Of a DNA stretch of 7,385 bases, positions 1-5,264 are shown piece by piece. The stretch comes from Candidatus Dormiibacterota bacterium. GTDB taxonomy: Bacteria; Chloroflexota; Dormibacteria; Aeolococcales; Aeolococcaceae. Within the stretch, counting starts at the first letter, position 1. Every line of letters starts with the position of its first letter. The translations under genes and the position numbers were made by a program. The stretch lies in assembly GCA_003135255.1 (NCBI GenBank), contig PLAX01000171.1, positions 10,971-18,355 on the forward strand, read 5' to 3'. The notes beneath the pieces were generated by a model. The model was not told the DNA's origin. It saw only the letters and a list, made by a program, of their open reading frames with translations, and did no database searches.

Positions 1-247
1 CGGTCGAGGCCAGCGGCTTGGTCAGGTCGTACAGCGTGGTGCCGCCGACGGTGGTAGCGGAGTAATGGCTCTCCACCCACGAGGTGATCTCGCTCGACTC
101 GGCCGAGCCGCCGCCGCCGCTCCCGGCCGCGATGAAGTAGTGGATCTCGTGCTTGCCAGCCAGTTTCTCGAAGGCGGCGAGGGTTGGCCACGGGTCGGTG
201 CCGTTGAAGCCGCCGATGGCCATCACCGGGTCGCCGGTCGCGAGCTC
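1..247 (-). CDS. Membrane glycosyltransferase (ArnT/YkcA-YkcB type), C-terminal fragment, open at left edge, 5' part missing
   Basis: Read on the minus strand in the frame whose codons end at base 2, this stretch has no stop for 82 codons. It contains GDPVMAIGGFNGTDPWPTL, then HYFIAAGSGGGGS, then SEITSWVESHY and TTVGGTTLYDLT. This succession is the soluble extracytoplasmic C-terminal domain known from actinobacterial and Chloroflexota glycosyltransferases of the PMT/ArnT superfamily (YkcA/YkcB-like). Those enzymes transfer a sugar from a polyprenyl-phosphate donor on the outer face of the membrane. The Gly-rich linker before the last helix is also typical. The family is normally several hundred residues with about ten membrane helices, and none of that part is here. 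Family-like sequence stops abruptly at about 245-250 and is replaced by plus-strand DUF58 coding sequence, so the gene has lost its start and membrane region at this junction. The stop lies beyond the left edge. The family call is recognition from memory, not a search. Confidence 0.75.
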
Positions 248-970
248 ATCCCGCGTGGGGTCGAGGTGGTGGACGCCGCCAACCCGGCCATCCTGGCTCG
301 CAAAGACGGCGGCCGGCAGTCGCTGACCATCCCGGTGCGGCCGGTTCGCTGGGGTGCTTACTCCCTGGGCACGGTCCACCTGCGCGCCTTCGACGACTTC
401 CGGTTGCGCCGGTTCGAGGCGCGGGTGCGTGCCGACATGGTGGTGCGCGCCTACCCGGCAACGGAGAGGCTGCGCACCCTCGTCCGTCCGCTGCGCACCC
501 ACGTCTATGCCGGCAACCGGGTCGCCGCCCAGAAGGCGGAGGGGATCGAGTTCGCCGATCTCCGTCCGTACGTCTCGGGCGACCGGGTGCGCAGTGTTGA
601 CCGGCGGGCCTCCGCACGTCGGGGCGAGCTTTGGGTCAACCAGCGGCATCCCGAGCGCAACGTCGATGTCGTGCTCCTGCTGGACACCTTCGCCCACGCC
701 GGGCCGGAGGGGGAGGGCACCCTGGAGCAGATGGTGCGGGGCGCGTCCTCGCTCGCCTCGGCCTGGCTCCGTGACCGCGACCGCATCGGGGTCATCAGCT
801 TTGGCGGGACGCTGCGCTGGCTGGAGGTGGGTGACGGCCCGCATCACGCCTACCGGCTGATCGATGCCTTGCTGGACACCCAGGTCGTCTTCAGCTACCT
901 GTGGAAGGGGGCCGAGCTGATCCCGGTGCGGCTGTTGCCCCCCACGCCCTGATCGTCGGCATCACCCCTT
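242..970 (+). pseudogene. DUF58 domain protein, internal fragment (N-terminus missing, frameshifted, C-terminus missing)
   Basis: From 242 the plus frame reads LIPRGVEVVDAANP, then RPVRWGAYSLGTV, then EGIEFADLRPYVSGD, then VDRRASARRGELWVNQRHPE and NVDVVLLLDTF, with SYLWKGAELIPVRLLPP near the end. These are the successive landmarks of DUF58 proteins, which have a beta-sandwich region, the DUF58 core and a von Willebrand A-like fold. They are usually encoded beside a MoxR AAA+ ATPase and transglutaminase-like genes and linked to cell-envelope assembly. The N-terminal membrane anchor is absent because the sequence switches to an antisense glycosyltransferase at about 245. At the C-run 938-943 one C appears to be missing: with it, LPP continues into HALIVGITP (943-969) as the family expects; without it, a TGA follows at 950-952. 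After ITP the similarity ends and another protein's tail begins. The open frame does extend left to 65, but that part is only the antisense of the glycosyltransferase. No functional product is expected. Confidence 0.8.
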
Positions 971-1252
971 GTCGGCATCGGGCTCCTGTTCGTCGCCGAG
1001 CTCTCCCACACAGCGTGTGAATGGCGGGGACCGCACGCCGTGGAGGCCTCCGTCGAGCTCCGCCGATGGGCCCGCCTGGCGGCTGCCGGCGCGGCGGGGG
1101 CGGTCGCGGGGGGTGGGGCGCTGGCGCTGGCCGCGGCAGTGCCCGGACCGGTGCCGGCACTGCTGATCGGGGCCGCCGGAGTGGTGGGACTGGTGGGGCT
1201 CACCACCTGGCTCCGGCATGCGACGTCACAGGAAGCGCCGCCCGTCGCGTGA
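971..1252 (+). pseudogene. C-terminal fragment of a small hydrophobic membrane protein
   Basis: From GTC at 971 the frame reads VGIGLLFVAELSHTACEW, a basic stretch (ELRRWARL), an Ala/Gly/Val-rich hydrophobic run, and LIGAAGVVGLVGLTTWLRH, ending with TGA at 1250-1252. That gives one helix remnant and about two full membrane helices with a short basic cytoplasmic tail. There is no start codon with a ribosome site at 971, and family-like DUF58 sequence ends exactly where this begins, so the N-terminal part of this protein is missing. A GTG at 1040 could begin a 70-residue peptide, but no clear Shine-Dalgarno site precedes it. Small membrane proteins of this sort occur downstream of DUF58 genes in MoxR-DUF58 operons, so this may be the end of the same operon after an internal deletion. 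I do not recognise the family. Confidence 0.5.
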
Positions 1253-1267
1253 CGGCGGGGGGAGACG

Positions 1268-1309
1268 CGCCGGCCCCGTGACCGCGGGGAGTTTCGGGCG
1301 GGGCCGGCG
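1268..1309. terminator. Perfect 11-bp hairpin between convergent genes, probable bidirectional terminator
   Basis: CGCCGGCCCCG at 1268-1278 is exactly complementary to CGGGGCCGGCG at 1299-1309, with a 20-nt loop. It fills the 59-bp gap between the plus-strand stop at 1252 and the minus-strand stop at 1312, where a shared terminator is expected. There is no T-run on either side, as is common for hairpin terminators in very GC-rich genomes. An alternative shorter stem (CCCCG 1274-1278 with CGGGG 1285-1289) could compete. Confidence 0.65.
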
Positions 1310-1311
1310 GT

Positions 1312-2376
1312 TCAGGATTCTTCGAAGCCCTGCCCCTCGAGGACCTTCCCCGTGCGGGTGACCACCAGGGCGACGCTCACCTCGCGGGAGGCGATGCCGA
1401 AGGGGAGCGGCGACACCCGCGCGCTCACCGTGTAGTACATGGTGCCGCTGGCGTCGATGCGCTCGGTGCACGTCGTCTGGCCCACGGCGGCGAAGTCGCT
1501 GAGGTTGTCCAGGCCGCACCCGCTCAGCATCGGCTGGGCAGGGTTGATCTCACTCGCAGAAGGCGTGAACTCCGGAACGCCGTAGTCACGGATGACGCTG
1601 GCCGGGAGCGGAAGGCTCGGATTGCCCGACACGTATGCCACGGAGCCGTCCCAGCAGACGTTGGCCCGAAGTCCCACGCTGGCTCCGAACTCGGCGCCGG
1701 CCATGACGCCGCCGGCGTAGGTCTGGCAGGTCGTGCCGGAGGGCCCTCCCCCCGACGATGAGAAGGAGCCGTGGGGGGCGGATTGCAGGGGGAGCCAGAC
1801 CACCGCGGCGAACCACGCGGCGGCGATCCCGGGGAGGACCAACCACGCCACCCAGGTCCGGCGCCGGTCGCGCTCGGTGCCGTCTGCGACTCCGTCCGTG
1901 TCCCCACCCCCGTCCTCCCGCCAGGCGATGACGCAGGTGGGGAGCATGAGCAGCACCTCGGCCAAGGCGATCACGATCCGTCCGGGGGTGCCGGTGTTCA
2001 CGGCGGAGAACGCTGGGATCGAGAACTGTGAGGTGGTCGCGCTGATGACCGTTACCGCGATGTCCGAGGCGAGCCATAGGACATAGAGCAGCACGATGGC
2101 AAGTCCGATCCAGCGGAAGCCACGGCGATAGGCGAAGTCCCGCAGTCGGCGCTGCCGCTCATCCAGACGCGAGCCGCGCCGGAAGGCGAGCCACCCGGTC
2201 GCCTGGAGAAGGAGGATGTCAAGCCCGGCGAGGGCCATGACGACCAGGATGCCGAAGCCGTGAAGGGGCAGTGCCGAGGCGAGCAGCGCGATCAGGGTCC
2301 ACGCGGCGACGACCAGGCTGCGCCGGCCCGGCCGCCCCGCGAGCCGAGCGCGGATGATGGGCGTCGAGCCGCTCAC
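1312..2376 (-). CDS. Five-helix membrane protein with DERQ motif and secreted four-cysteine domain (third gene of XRE operon)
   Basis: 354 residues if it starts at GTG 2374-2376, which lies inside the stop codon of the upstream gene (GTGA) and has GGAG at 2385-2388 about eight bases ahead. Predicted membrane segments are near residues 20-36, 41-60, 89-109, 133-151 and 176-197. A cytoplasmic basic loop carries LDERQRRLRDFAYRRGFRW (71-89). After the last helix about 155 residues lie outside the membrane, with Cys at 217, 241, 287 and 303 that could form two disulfides. The domain ends in alternating hydrophobic strands and the tail GKVLEGQGFEES. The protein looks like a paralogue of the preceding gene: CQTY and CWDG sit 24 residues apart, as do CHTF and CGDG in the neighbour, and both share DERQ. 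I cannot name the family. DERQ-type loops beside membrane helices are seen in small membrane proteins cotranscribed with XRE regulators (DUF2178-like), but that link is inference. A longer open frame to 2517 is overlap with the upstream gene. Confidence 0.8.
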   Translation of the reverse strand: MSGSTPIIRARLAGRPGRRSLVVAAWTLIALLASALPLHGFGILVVMALAGLDILLLQATGWLAFRRGSRLDERQRRLRDFAYRRGFRWIGLAIVLLYVLWLASDIAVTVISATTSQFSIPAFSAVNTGTPGRIVIALAEVLLMLPTCVIAWREDGGGDTDGVADGTERDRRRTWVAWLVLPGIAAAWFAAVVWLPLQSAPHGSFSSSGGGPSGTTCQTYAGGVMAGAEFGASVGLRANVCWDGSVAYVSGNPSLPLPASVIRDYGVPEFTPSASEINPAQPMLSGCGLDNLSDFAAVGQTTCTERIDASGTMYYTVSARVSPLPFGIASREVSVALVVTRTGKVLEGQGFEES

Positions 2377-3545
2377 GGGAATCGCTCCACATGACCGTTC
2401 TTGTCGATGATGACCTGAACTGTCACCTGACGACGGAGGAACGGGAGCAGGTCCGGCGAGAGCGCGACCCGCCAGGTGAAGGTGAGGGTTCCGTCGGCAG
2501 CGGTCGTGCGCGTGCACTGTTCCGTGGTGACCGCGACCAGGAGCCCTCCACCCATCATGCAGTCGCCCTGGTTCATCCCGTACTCCTCAGTGGCGCGTTG
2601 CCCGTCCCCGCATGCCTGCGCGCTGACCGGCAGCTCGGCGTCGACGCCCCACCCGGTCTCCACCTCGGCGTTGAAGGTATGGCACGTGAGTTGGATGACC
2701 TGTGGCGTGGTGGACGAGGGGGATGCCGGCGTGCCGCTCAGCACAGGCCCGGGCTGCGGGGTCGACACGTGCGACGAGATGCGCAGGGGAAGAACGACGA
2801 CGGCTACGGATCCCAGCAGCGGGAGGACAAGGACCAGGACCACGAGCGCGACCGCCACGCGCGCCTGCACATTCACGGGGTGGGGGCGCACTGGCACGTC
2901 GCTCTCCGGCGGGGGCGGGGCGGGCTCGATGAAGGCCAGCCCCATCGCGGGAAGGACAAAGAGCAGCTCCAGGAAGACGAAGAACCCGCCGGTTCCGAGC
3001 ACGTGCTCGGCCCACTCCCGGCTCGGTGTCGAGACGACGTCGGCAAGCAGGAACGCTCCGACAACTGCGGCGAAGATCGGGTAGGCGAGGCGATGAGCGC
3101 GGTTGCGGAGCCCCTCCTGGCGCTCGTCGATCGCGCTCTCCGAGGCGGTGGCCATCCGTTCGGTCGCATTCCCCAGGGCGATGTTGAGGAGCACGAGGAA
3201 GATCAGCAGCAGGAGGGTGGCGGAACCCAGCTCGGAATCGGTCGGCGAGCTGGCGACGAGGACGACGCAGTCGGCGGCGATCGCGACCACCAGGACGCGG
3301 CGCACTGCCCGCCGGCCAAGCCAGCTTCCCGGCTCCCTGCGCACCCCGGCCACCACCGCCCACGTGACCAGCACCAGCAGGAGGTAGCCGACCAGCGGCA
3401 GGATCGCCAGAAGGCCGTTCGCCGTGACGAGGGCCAGAGGGCCGAGGATCAGCAGGAGGAAGGCGCACCCGGCGGCGATAGCGGTCATCCGGTTGGAGAA
3501 GAGCCGCGGGCGGTGGCGCCGCTCGCCGCCGGGGCTTGCGTTCAC
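2373..3545 (-). CDS. Seven-helix membrane protein with DERQ motif and secreted four-cysteine domain (second gene of XRE operon)
   Basis: 390 residues from GTG 3543-3545, chosen because AAGGAGG (3552-3558) sits six bases upstream and the GTG overlaps the regulator's stop as GTGA. Hydrophobic segments lie near residues 20-41, 44-66, 83-98, 108-125, 154-171, 186-206 and 229-253. Residues 140-156 form a cytoplasmic loop, DERQEGLRNRAHRLAYP. A Pro-rich loop (208-223, PAPPPPESDVP) precedes the last helix. The last ~135 residues should be extracytoplasmic: a Ser/Thr/Pro linker (259-282), then Cys 288, 312, 329 and 344 with a beta-rich end (TFTWRVALS, RRQVTVQVIID). The spacing Cys288-Cys312 (24 residues) equals that in the next gene, and both have a T-x-x-x-C-T-x-R/E region before the final strands (TTEQCTRT here, GQTTCTER there), supporting duplication. 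No enzyme motif is visible. A receptor, a sensor or an immunity/protection protein would all fit. Confidence 0.8.
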   Translation of the reverse strand: MNASPGGERRHRPRLFSNRMTAIAAGCAFLLLILGPLALVTANGLLAILPLVGYLLLVLVTWAVVAGVRREPGSWLGRRAVRRVLVVAIAADCVVLVASSPTDSELGSATLLLLIFLVLLNIALGNATERMATASESAIDERQEGLRNRAHRLAYPIFAAVVGAFLLADVVSTPSREWAEHVLGTGGFFVFLELLFVLPAMGLAFIEPAPPPPESDVPVRPHPVNVQARVAVALVVLVLVLPLLGSVAVVVLPLRISSHVSTPQPGPVLSGTPASPSSTTPQVIQLTCHTFNAEVETGWGVDAELPVSAQACGDGQRATEEYGMNQGDCMMGGGLLVAVTTEQCTRTTAADGTLTFTWRVALSPDLLPFLRRQVTVQVIIDKNGHVERFP

Positions 3546-3895
3546 GGGCGGCCTCCTTCCACGCTGTCGTCCGACATGGACGCCGGAACAGGAGGGGTGG
3601 CCTCCGTCTGGCGCTGGCGCCCGTACAGCTCCTCGCTCATGGGGCGGAGTGGGGTGCGCGAGAAGATCGCCTCGATCGGCAAACCGAACACCTCGCTGAG
3701 CCGGAAGGCGAGCTCGAGGCTGGGGTTGTAGTCGCCCCGTTCCAGGTAGCCGACCGTCTGGTGGTTGACCCCGACCAGGTCGGCGAGGGCCTGGCGCGAG
3801 AGGCCGCGCTCGAGGCGGAGCACGGCGATCCGGTTGTGCAGGCGAGGGGGCCCGCCCCCGTCTGGTGGTTTCTCGCTTCCCTGCTTACCGACCAT
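3542..3895 (-). CDS. XRE-family helix-turn-helix regulator, first gene of membrane-protein operon
   Basis: 117 residues from ATG 3893-3895. Residues 19-79 form an HTH_3 domain: LHNRIAVLRLERGLSRQALADLVGVNHQTVGYLERGDYNP..., with the recognition helix around NHQTVGYLERG (44-54) and the family-typical end SEVFGLPIEAIF (67-78). The N-terminal 18 residues are a Gly/Pro-rich arm and the C-terminal ~35 (RTPLRPMSEELYGRQRQ...) are a polar tail with no ligand domain. Regulators of this short class (YozG/Cro-CI-like) often stand directly upstream of membrane proteins. The frame stays open to a TTG at 3931, but that TTG is the first half of a TTGACA -35 box, so ATG 3895 is preferred. The gene overlaps the next by GTGA, implying co-expression and translational coupling. 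It most likely binds the inverted repeat at 3905-3922 and represses its own operon; the signal is unknown. Confidence 0.9.
   Translation of the reverse strand: MVGKQGSEKPPDGGGPPRLHNRIAVLRLERGLSRQALADLVGVNHQTVGYLERGDYNPSLELAFRLSEVFGLPIEAIFSRTPLRPMSEELYGRQRQTEATPPVPASMSDDSVEGGRP
3552..3558 (-). promoter_or_regulatory. Strong Shine-Dalgarno (AAGGAGG) fixing the GTG start at 3545
   Basis: AAGGAGG on the minus strand lies six bases before the GTG at 3543-3545 and inside the 3' end of the XRE gene. It is the best ribosome-binding site seen in this operon. It suggests the first membrane protein is made in at least equal amount to the regulator, which itself lacks a well-placed site. Confidence 0.7.
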
Positions 3896-3902
3896 GCGAT
3901 GG

Positions 3903-3931
3903 AGTGTTGTACTCCTACAACATTCTGTCAA
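3903..3931 (-). promoter_or_regulatory. Predicted promoter of the XRE operon, probably giving leaderless mRNA
   Basis: The minus strand has a consensus TTGACA at 3931-3926, then exactly 17 bases, then AACACT at 3908-3903 as a weak -10 (A at positions 2 and 4 and the final T agree with TATAAT). Transcription would begin about seven bases further on, near 3896, so the mRNA would start at or next to the ATG at 3895. The alternative ribosome site AGGAG lies 16 bases from the ATG, which is too far for normal use. Leaderless mRNAs are frequent in Actinomycetota. The -35 box is clear; the -10 box is not. Confidence 0.5.
3905..3922. promoter_or_regulatory. Perfect inverted repeat TGTTGTA-CTCC-TACAACA, likely operator of the XRE regulator
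   Basis: Two exact 7-bp arms flank a 4-bp centre. One mismatch further out, two more pairs match (3902-3903 with 3924-3925), so 9 of 10 arm positions pair. The element is AT-richer than its surroundings and lies over the spacer and the upstream half of the -10 box of the operon promoter. A dimeric XRE protein bound here would block RNA polymerase, the standard geometry for negative autoregulation. No second copy was seen elsewhere in the window. Confidence 0.7.
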
Positions 3932-4160
3932 GTTTCAGCGATGCGCCTGGACCGCAGAAGCGCCGCGGTCGGTGACATACCGCCCGGCCTGTGGCCATGG
4001 AGTCTCTTTGACATTTGACGCGTTTGCCCACAGCAGGGCCATCGCCCGGCGGATAATCCGTTCCGCGAGCACGCGGCCCTCGCAGGCGAGGCGTCACCGG
4101 GAGTGGGGCCTGCGGATCGATGGAGACGCAGGACGTGTTTTGGGGTCGGACCGCGCGTCG
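3932..4160. other. Non-coding stretch between the XRE operon promoter and the 3' end of the GNAT gene
   Basis: No credible gene was found on either strand. A plus-strand TTGACA at 4008-4013 has no acceptable -10 box at 16-18 bases. A short stem (CCTCGC 4078-4083 with GCGAGG 4086-4091) has a two-base loop and is probably chance. Open frames crossing this stretch lack ribosome sites and family resemblance. Confidence 0.5.
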
Positions 4161-4195
4161 GGGTCGGGGATGACCCGATGCGGCCCCCCGCCGCA
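4161..4195 (-). terminator. Tandem hairpins just after the GNAT stop, possible terminator
   Basis: TGCGGC at 4179-4184 pairs exactly with GCCGCA at 4190-4195 (5-nt loop), about 15 bases downstream of the GNAT stop codon on the minus strand. A second, smaller stem follows (GACCC 4172-4176 with GGGTC 4161-4165, 6-nt loop). Neither is followed by a T-run. Position favours a transcription end for the DUF929-MsrB-GNAT group, but GC-rich DNA makes such stems by chance. Confidence 0.4.
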
Positions 4196-4210
4196 GGGCT
4201 GTGGCGAGAC

Positions 4211-4789
4211 TCAGCTGGTGGGCAGGTCTGGCCCGAGCCCGAGCTCGTAGCTCATGTGAACGCGACCGGGCGCGTGCTCCTCCGGCGGCCCACCCTGGAA
4301 GCCCATCCCGTCGTAGAGCCGGCGGGCGGCCGTCATCTCGGGCAGTGTGCCGAGGGTGAGGCGGGTCTTCCCCGCTGCCCGGGCCAACGCGGCCGCGCCC
4401 TCCAGCAGGGCGCGTCCGGCACCGCGCCCCTGGGCTGCGGGAGCGACGCCGAGCATGCGCAGGTGAGCTTCGCCCGGAGCCAGCTCCTGCGCCGGGTCGA
4501 GCTTGGTGGTCAGCTCCACCGTGATCGAGCCGAGGATGAGTCCGTCCTCGTCGACCGCGACCAGCACGGTGGTGCGATCAGAGCGCCCGGCCACGTCGGC
4601 GACCATGTCGAGGTACTCGGCGTCGCCTTCACCAAAGATGGCGGCGAAACCGGCACGGGTCTGACGGCCGGCCTCCGTGCACTCCTCGGGCCGCACCGGG
4701 CGGACGACGATCCCGCCGGGCACCCGAGCCCCTCTCCCGGATGCCCCTTCCCCCATGCCGGCTGGTGGCCGGGTCGACGATCCCGTCAC
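4211..4789 (-). CDS. GNAT-family N-acetyltransferase
   Basis: Up to 192 residues. The GNAT fold starts at IVVRPVRPEE (27-36). The acetyl-CoA-binding motif A is RMLGVAPAAQGRGAGRALLE (111-130), with the Q-x-x-G-x-G signature at 120-125. Motif B is AARRLYDGMGF (154-164), where the Tyr is the usual general acid. Such enzymes move an acetyl group from acetyl-CoA to an amine; the substrate cannot be read from sequence. The GTG at 4787-4789 overlaps the msrB stop (GTGA), arguing for coupled translation. However, the first ~22 residues are Gly/Pro/Arg-rich and unlike the family. A GTG at 4721-4723 preceded by an AGAGG-type site gives a more typical start (V-P-G-G-I-V-V-R-P), and an ATG at 4754-4756 is a third option. 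The domain call is firm; the start is not. Confidence 0.85.
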   Translation of the reverse strand: MTGSSTRPPAGMGEGASGRGARVPGGIVVRPVRPEECTEAGRQTRAGFAAIFGEGDAEYLDMVADVAGRSDRTTVLVAVDEDGLILGSITVELTTKLDPAQELAPGEAHLRMLGVAPAAQGRGAGRALLEGAAALARAAGKTRLTLGTLPEMTAARRLYDGMGFQGGPPEEHAPGRVHMSYELGLGPDLPTS

Positions 4790-5193
4790 TTCTCGCGGAT
4801 CATCTCGAGGGAGGCGGAGTTGATGCAGTAGCGCTTCCCGGTCGGCCCTGGTCCGTCGTCAAAGACGTGGCCCAGGTGCCCGCCGCAGCTCCGGCAGACC
4901 ACCTCGGTGCGGGTCATCCCGTGACCCTTGTCGACATGGAAGTCGACCGCCTCCAGGTCGGCGGGCTCCGTGAAGCTGGGCCACCCGGACCCCGAGTCGA
5001 ACTTGGTGTCCGAGCGGAACAGCTGAGCTCCGCAGCCGGCGCAGTGGTAGGCGCCGGTGTCGTGGTTCTGCCAGTAGCTTCCCGTGAAGGCTGGCTCCGT
5101 CCCCTTCTGCCGCAGGACGGAGTACTGCTCGGGGGAGAGCCGGGCACGCCACTCGGCCTCGGTCAGGTTCATGGGATGGGTGCTCTCGGTCAT
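4786..5193 (-). CDS. msrB: Peptide-methionine (R)-S-oxide reductase MsrB
   Basis: 135 residues, the usual size of a stand-alone MsrB. It reduces the R form of methionine sulfoxide in oxidised proteins, normally recycled by thioredoxin. All key motifs are present: two zinc-binding CxxC pairs (C51/C54 and C100/C103), GWPSF (70-74), HLGHVFDDGP (106-115) and the catalytic RYCINSAS with nucleophile C123. The position just before GWPSF, where many enzymes (including E. coli MsrB as I recall it) carry the resolving Cys, is Ser69 here, so regeneration must use another route. No signal peptide is visible, so it is cytoplasmic. Start ATG 5191-5193 has GAGGAA six bases upstream; the longer open frame to 5802 is antisense-like overlap with the upstream gene. 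The 3' end overlaps the GNAT start. Confidence 0.96.
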   Translation of the reverse strand: MTESTHPMNLTEAEWRARLSPEQYSVLRQKGTEPAFTGSYWQNHDTGAYHCAGCGAQLFRSDTKFDSGSGWPSFTEPADLEAVDFHVDKGHGMTRTEVVCRSCGGHLGHVFDDGPGPTGKRYCINSASLEMIREK

Positions 5194-5199
5194 TGCCAG

Positions 5200-5205
5200 T
5201 TCCTC
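5200..5205 (-). promoter_or_regulatory. Ribosome-binding site of msrB (GAGGAA)
   Basis: GAGGAA on the minus strand ends six bases before ATG 5193 and decides the start against the much longer upstream open frame. The 71-bp gap to the DUF929-like stop shows no clear promoter or terminator, so read-through from the upstream gene is plausible. Confidence 0.75.
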
Positions 5206-5264
5206 GGATCGTGGGCTCGCCCCCCCACAGTACCCCGGCGAGGCGCGGACGACGCGTGGCCCGG

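Noticed and set aside
65..241. N-terminal extension of the plus-strand DUF58 frame starting at ATG 65
   Set aside because: The opposite strand here reads as a recognisable glycosyltransferase C-terminus, so the plus reading is an antisense shadow.
1007..1019. Palindrome CACAC-AGC-GTGTG
   Set aside because: It lies inside coding remnant sequence with no promoter context; short arms make chance likely.
2391..3731. 446-codon open frame on the plus strand opposite the membrane-protein gene
   Set aside because: It is rich in Arg, Asp, His and Gln with no domain resemblance, as expected for the antisense of a hydrophobic GC-rich gene. The minus strand has helices, ribosome site and operon overlaps.
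3896..3931. TTG start of the XRE gene at 3931
   Set aside because: The TTG is part of the TTGACA -35 box, and the extra 12 residues would be encoded by the operator; ATG 3895 explains both signals.
4008..4036. Plus-strand promoter with TTGACA at 4008-4013
   Set aside because: No -10-like hexamer occurs at 16-18 bp and no plus-strand gene follows.
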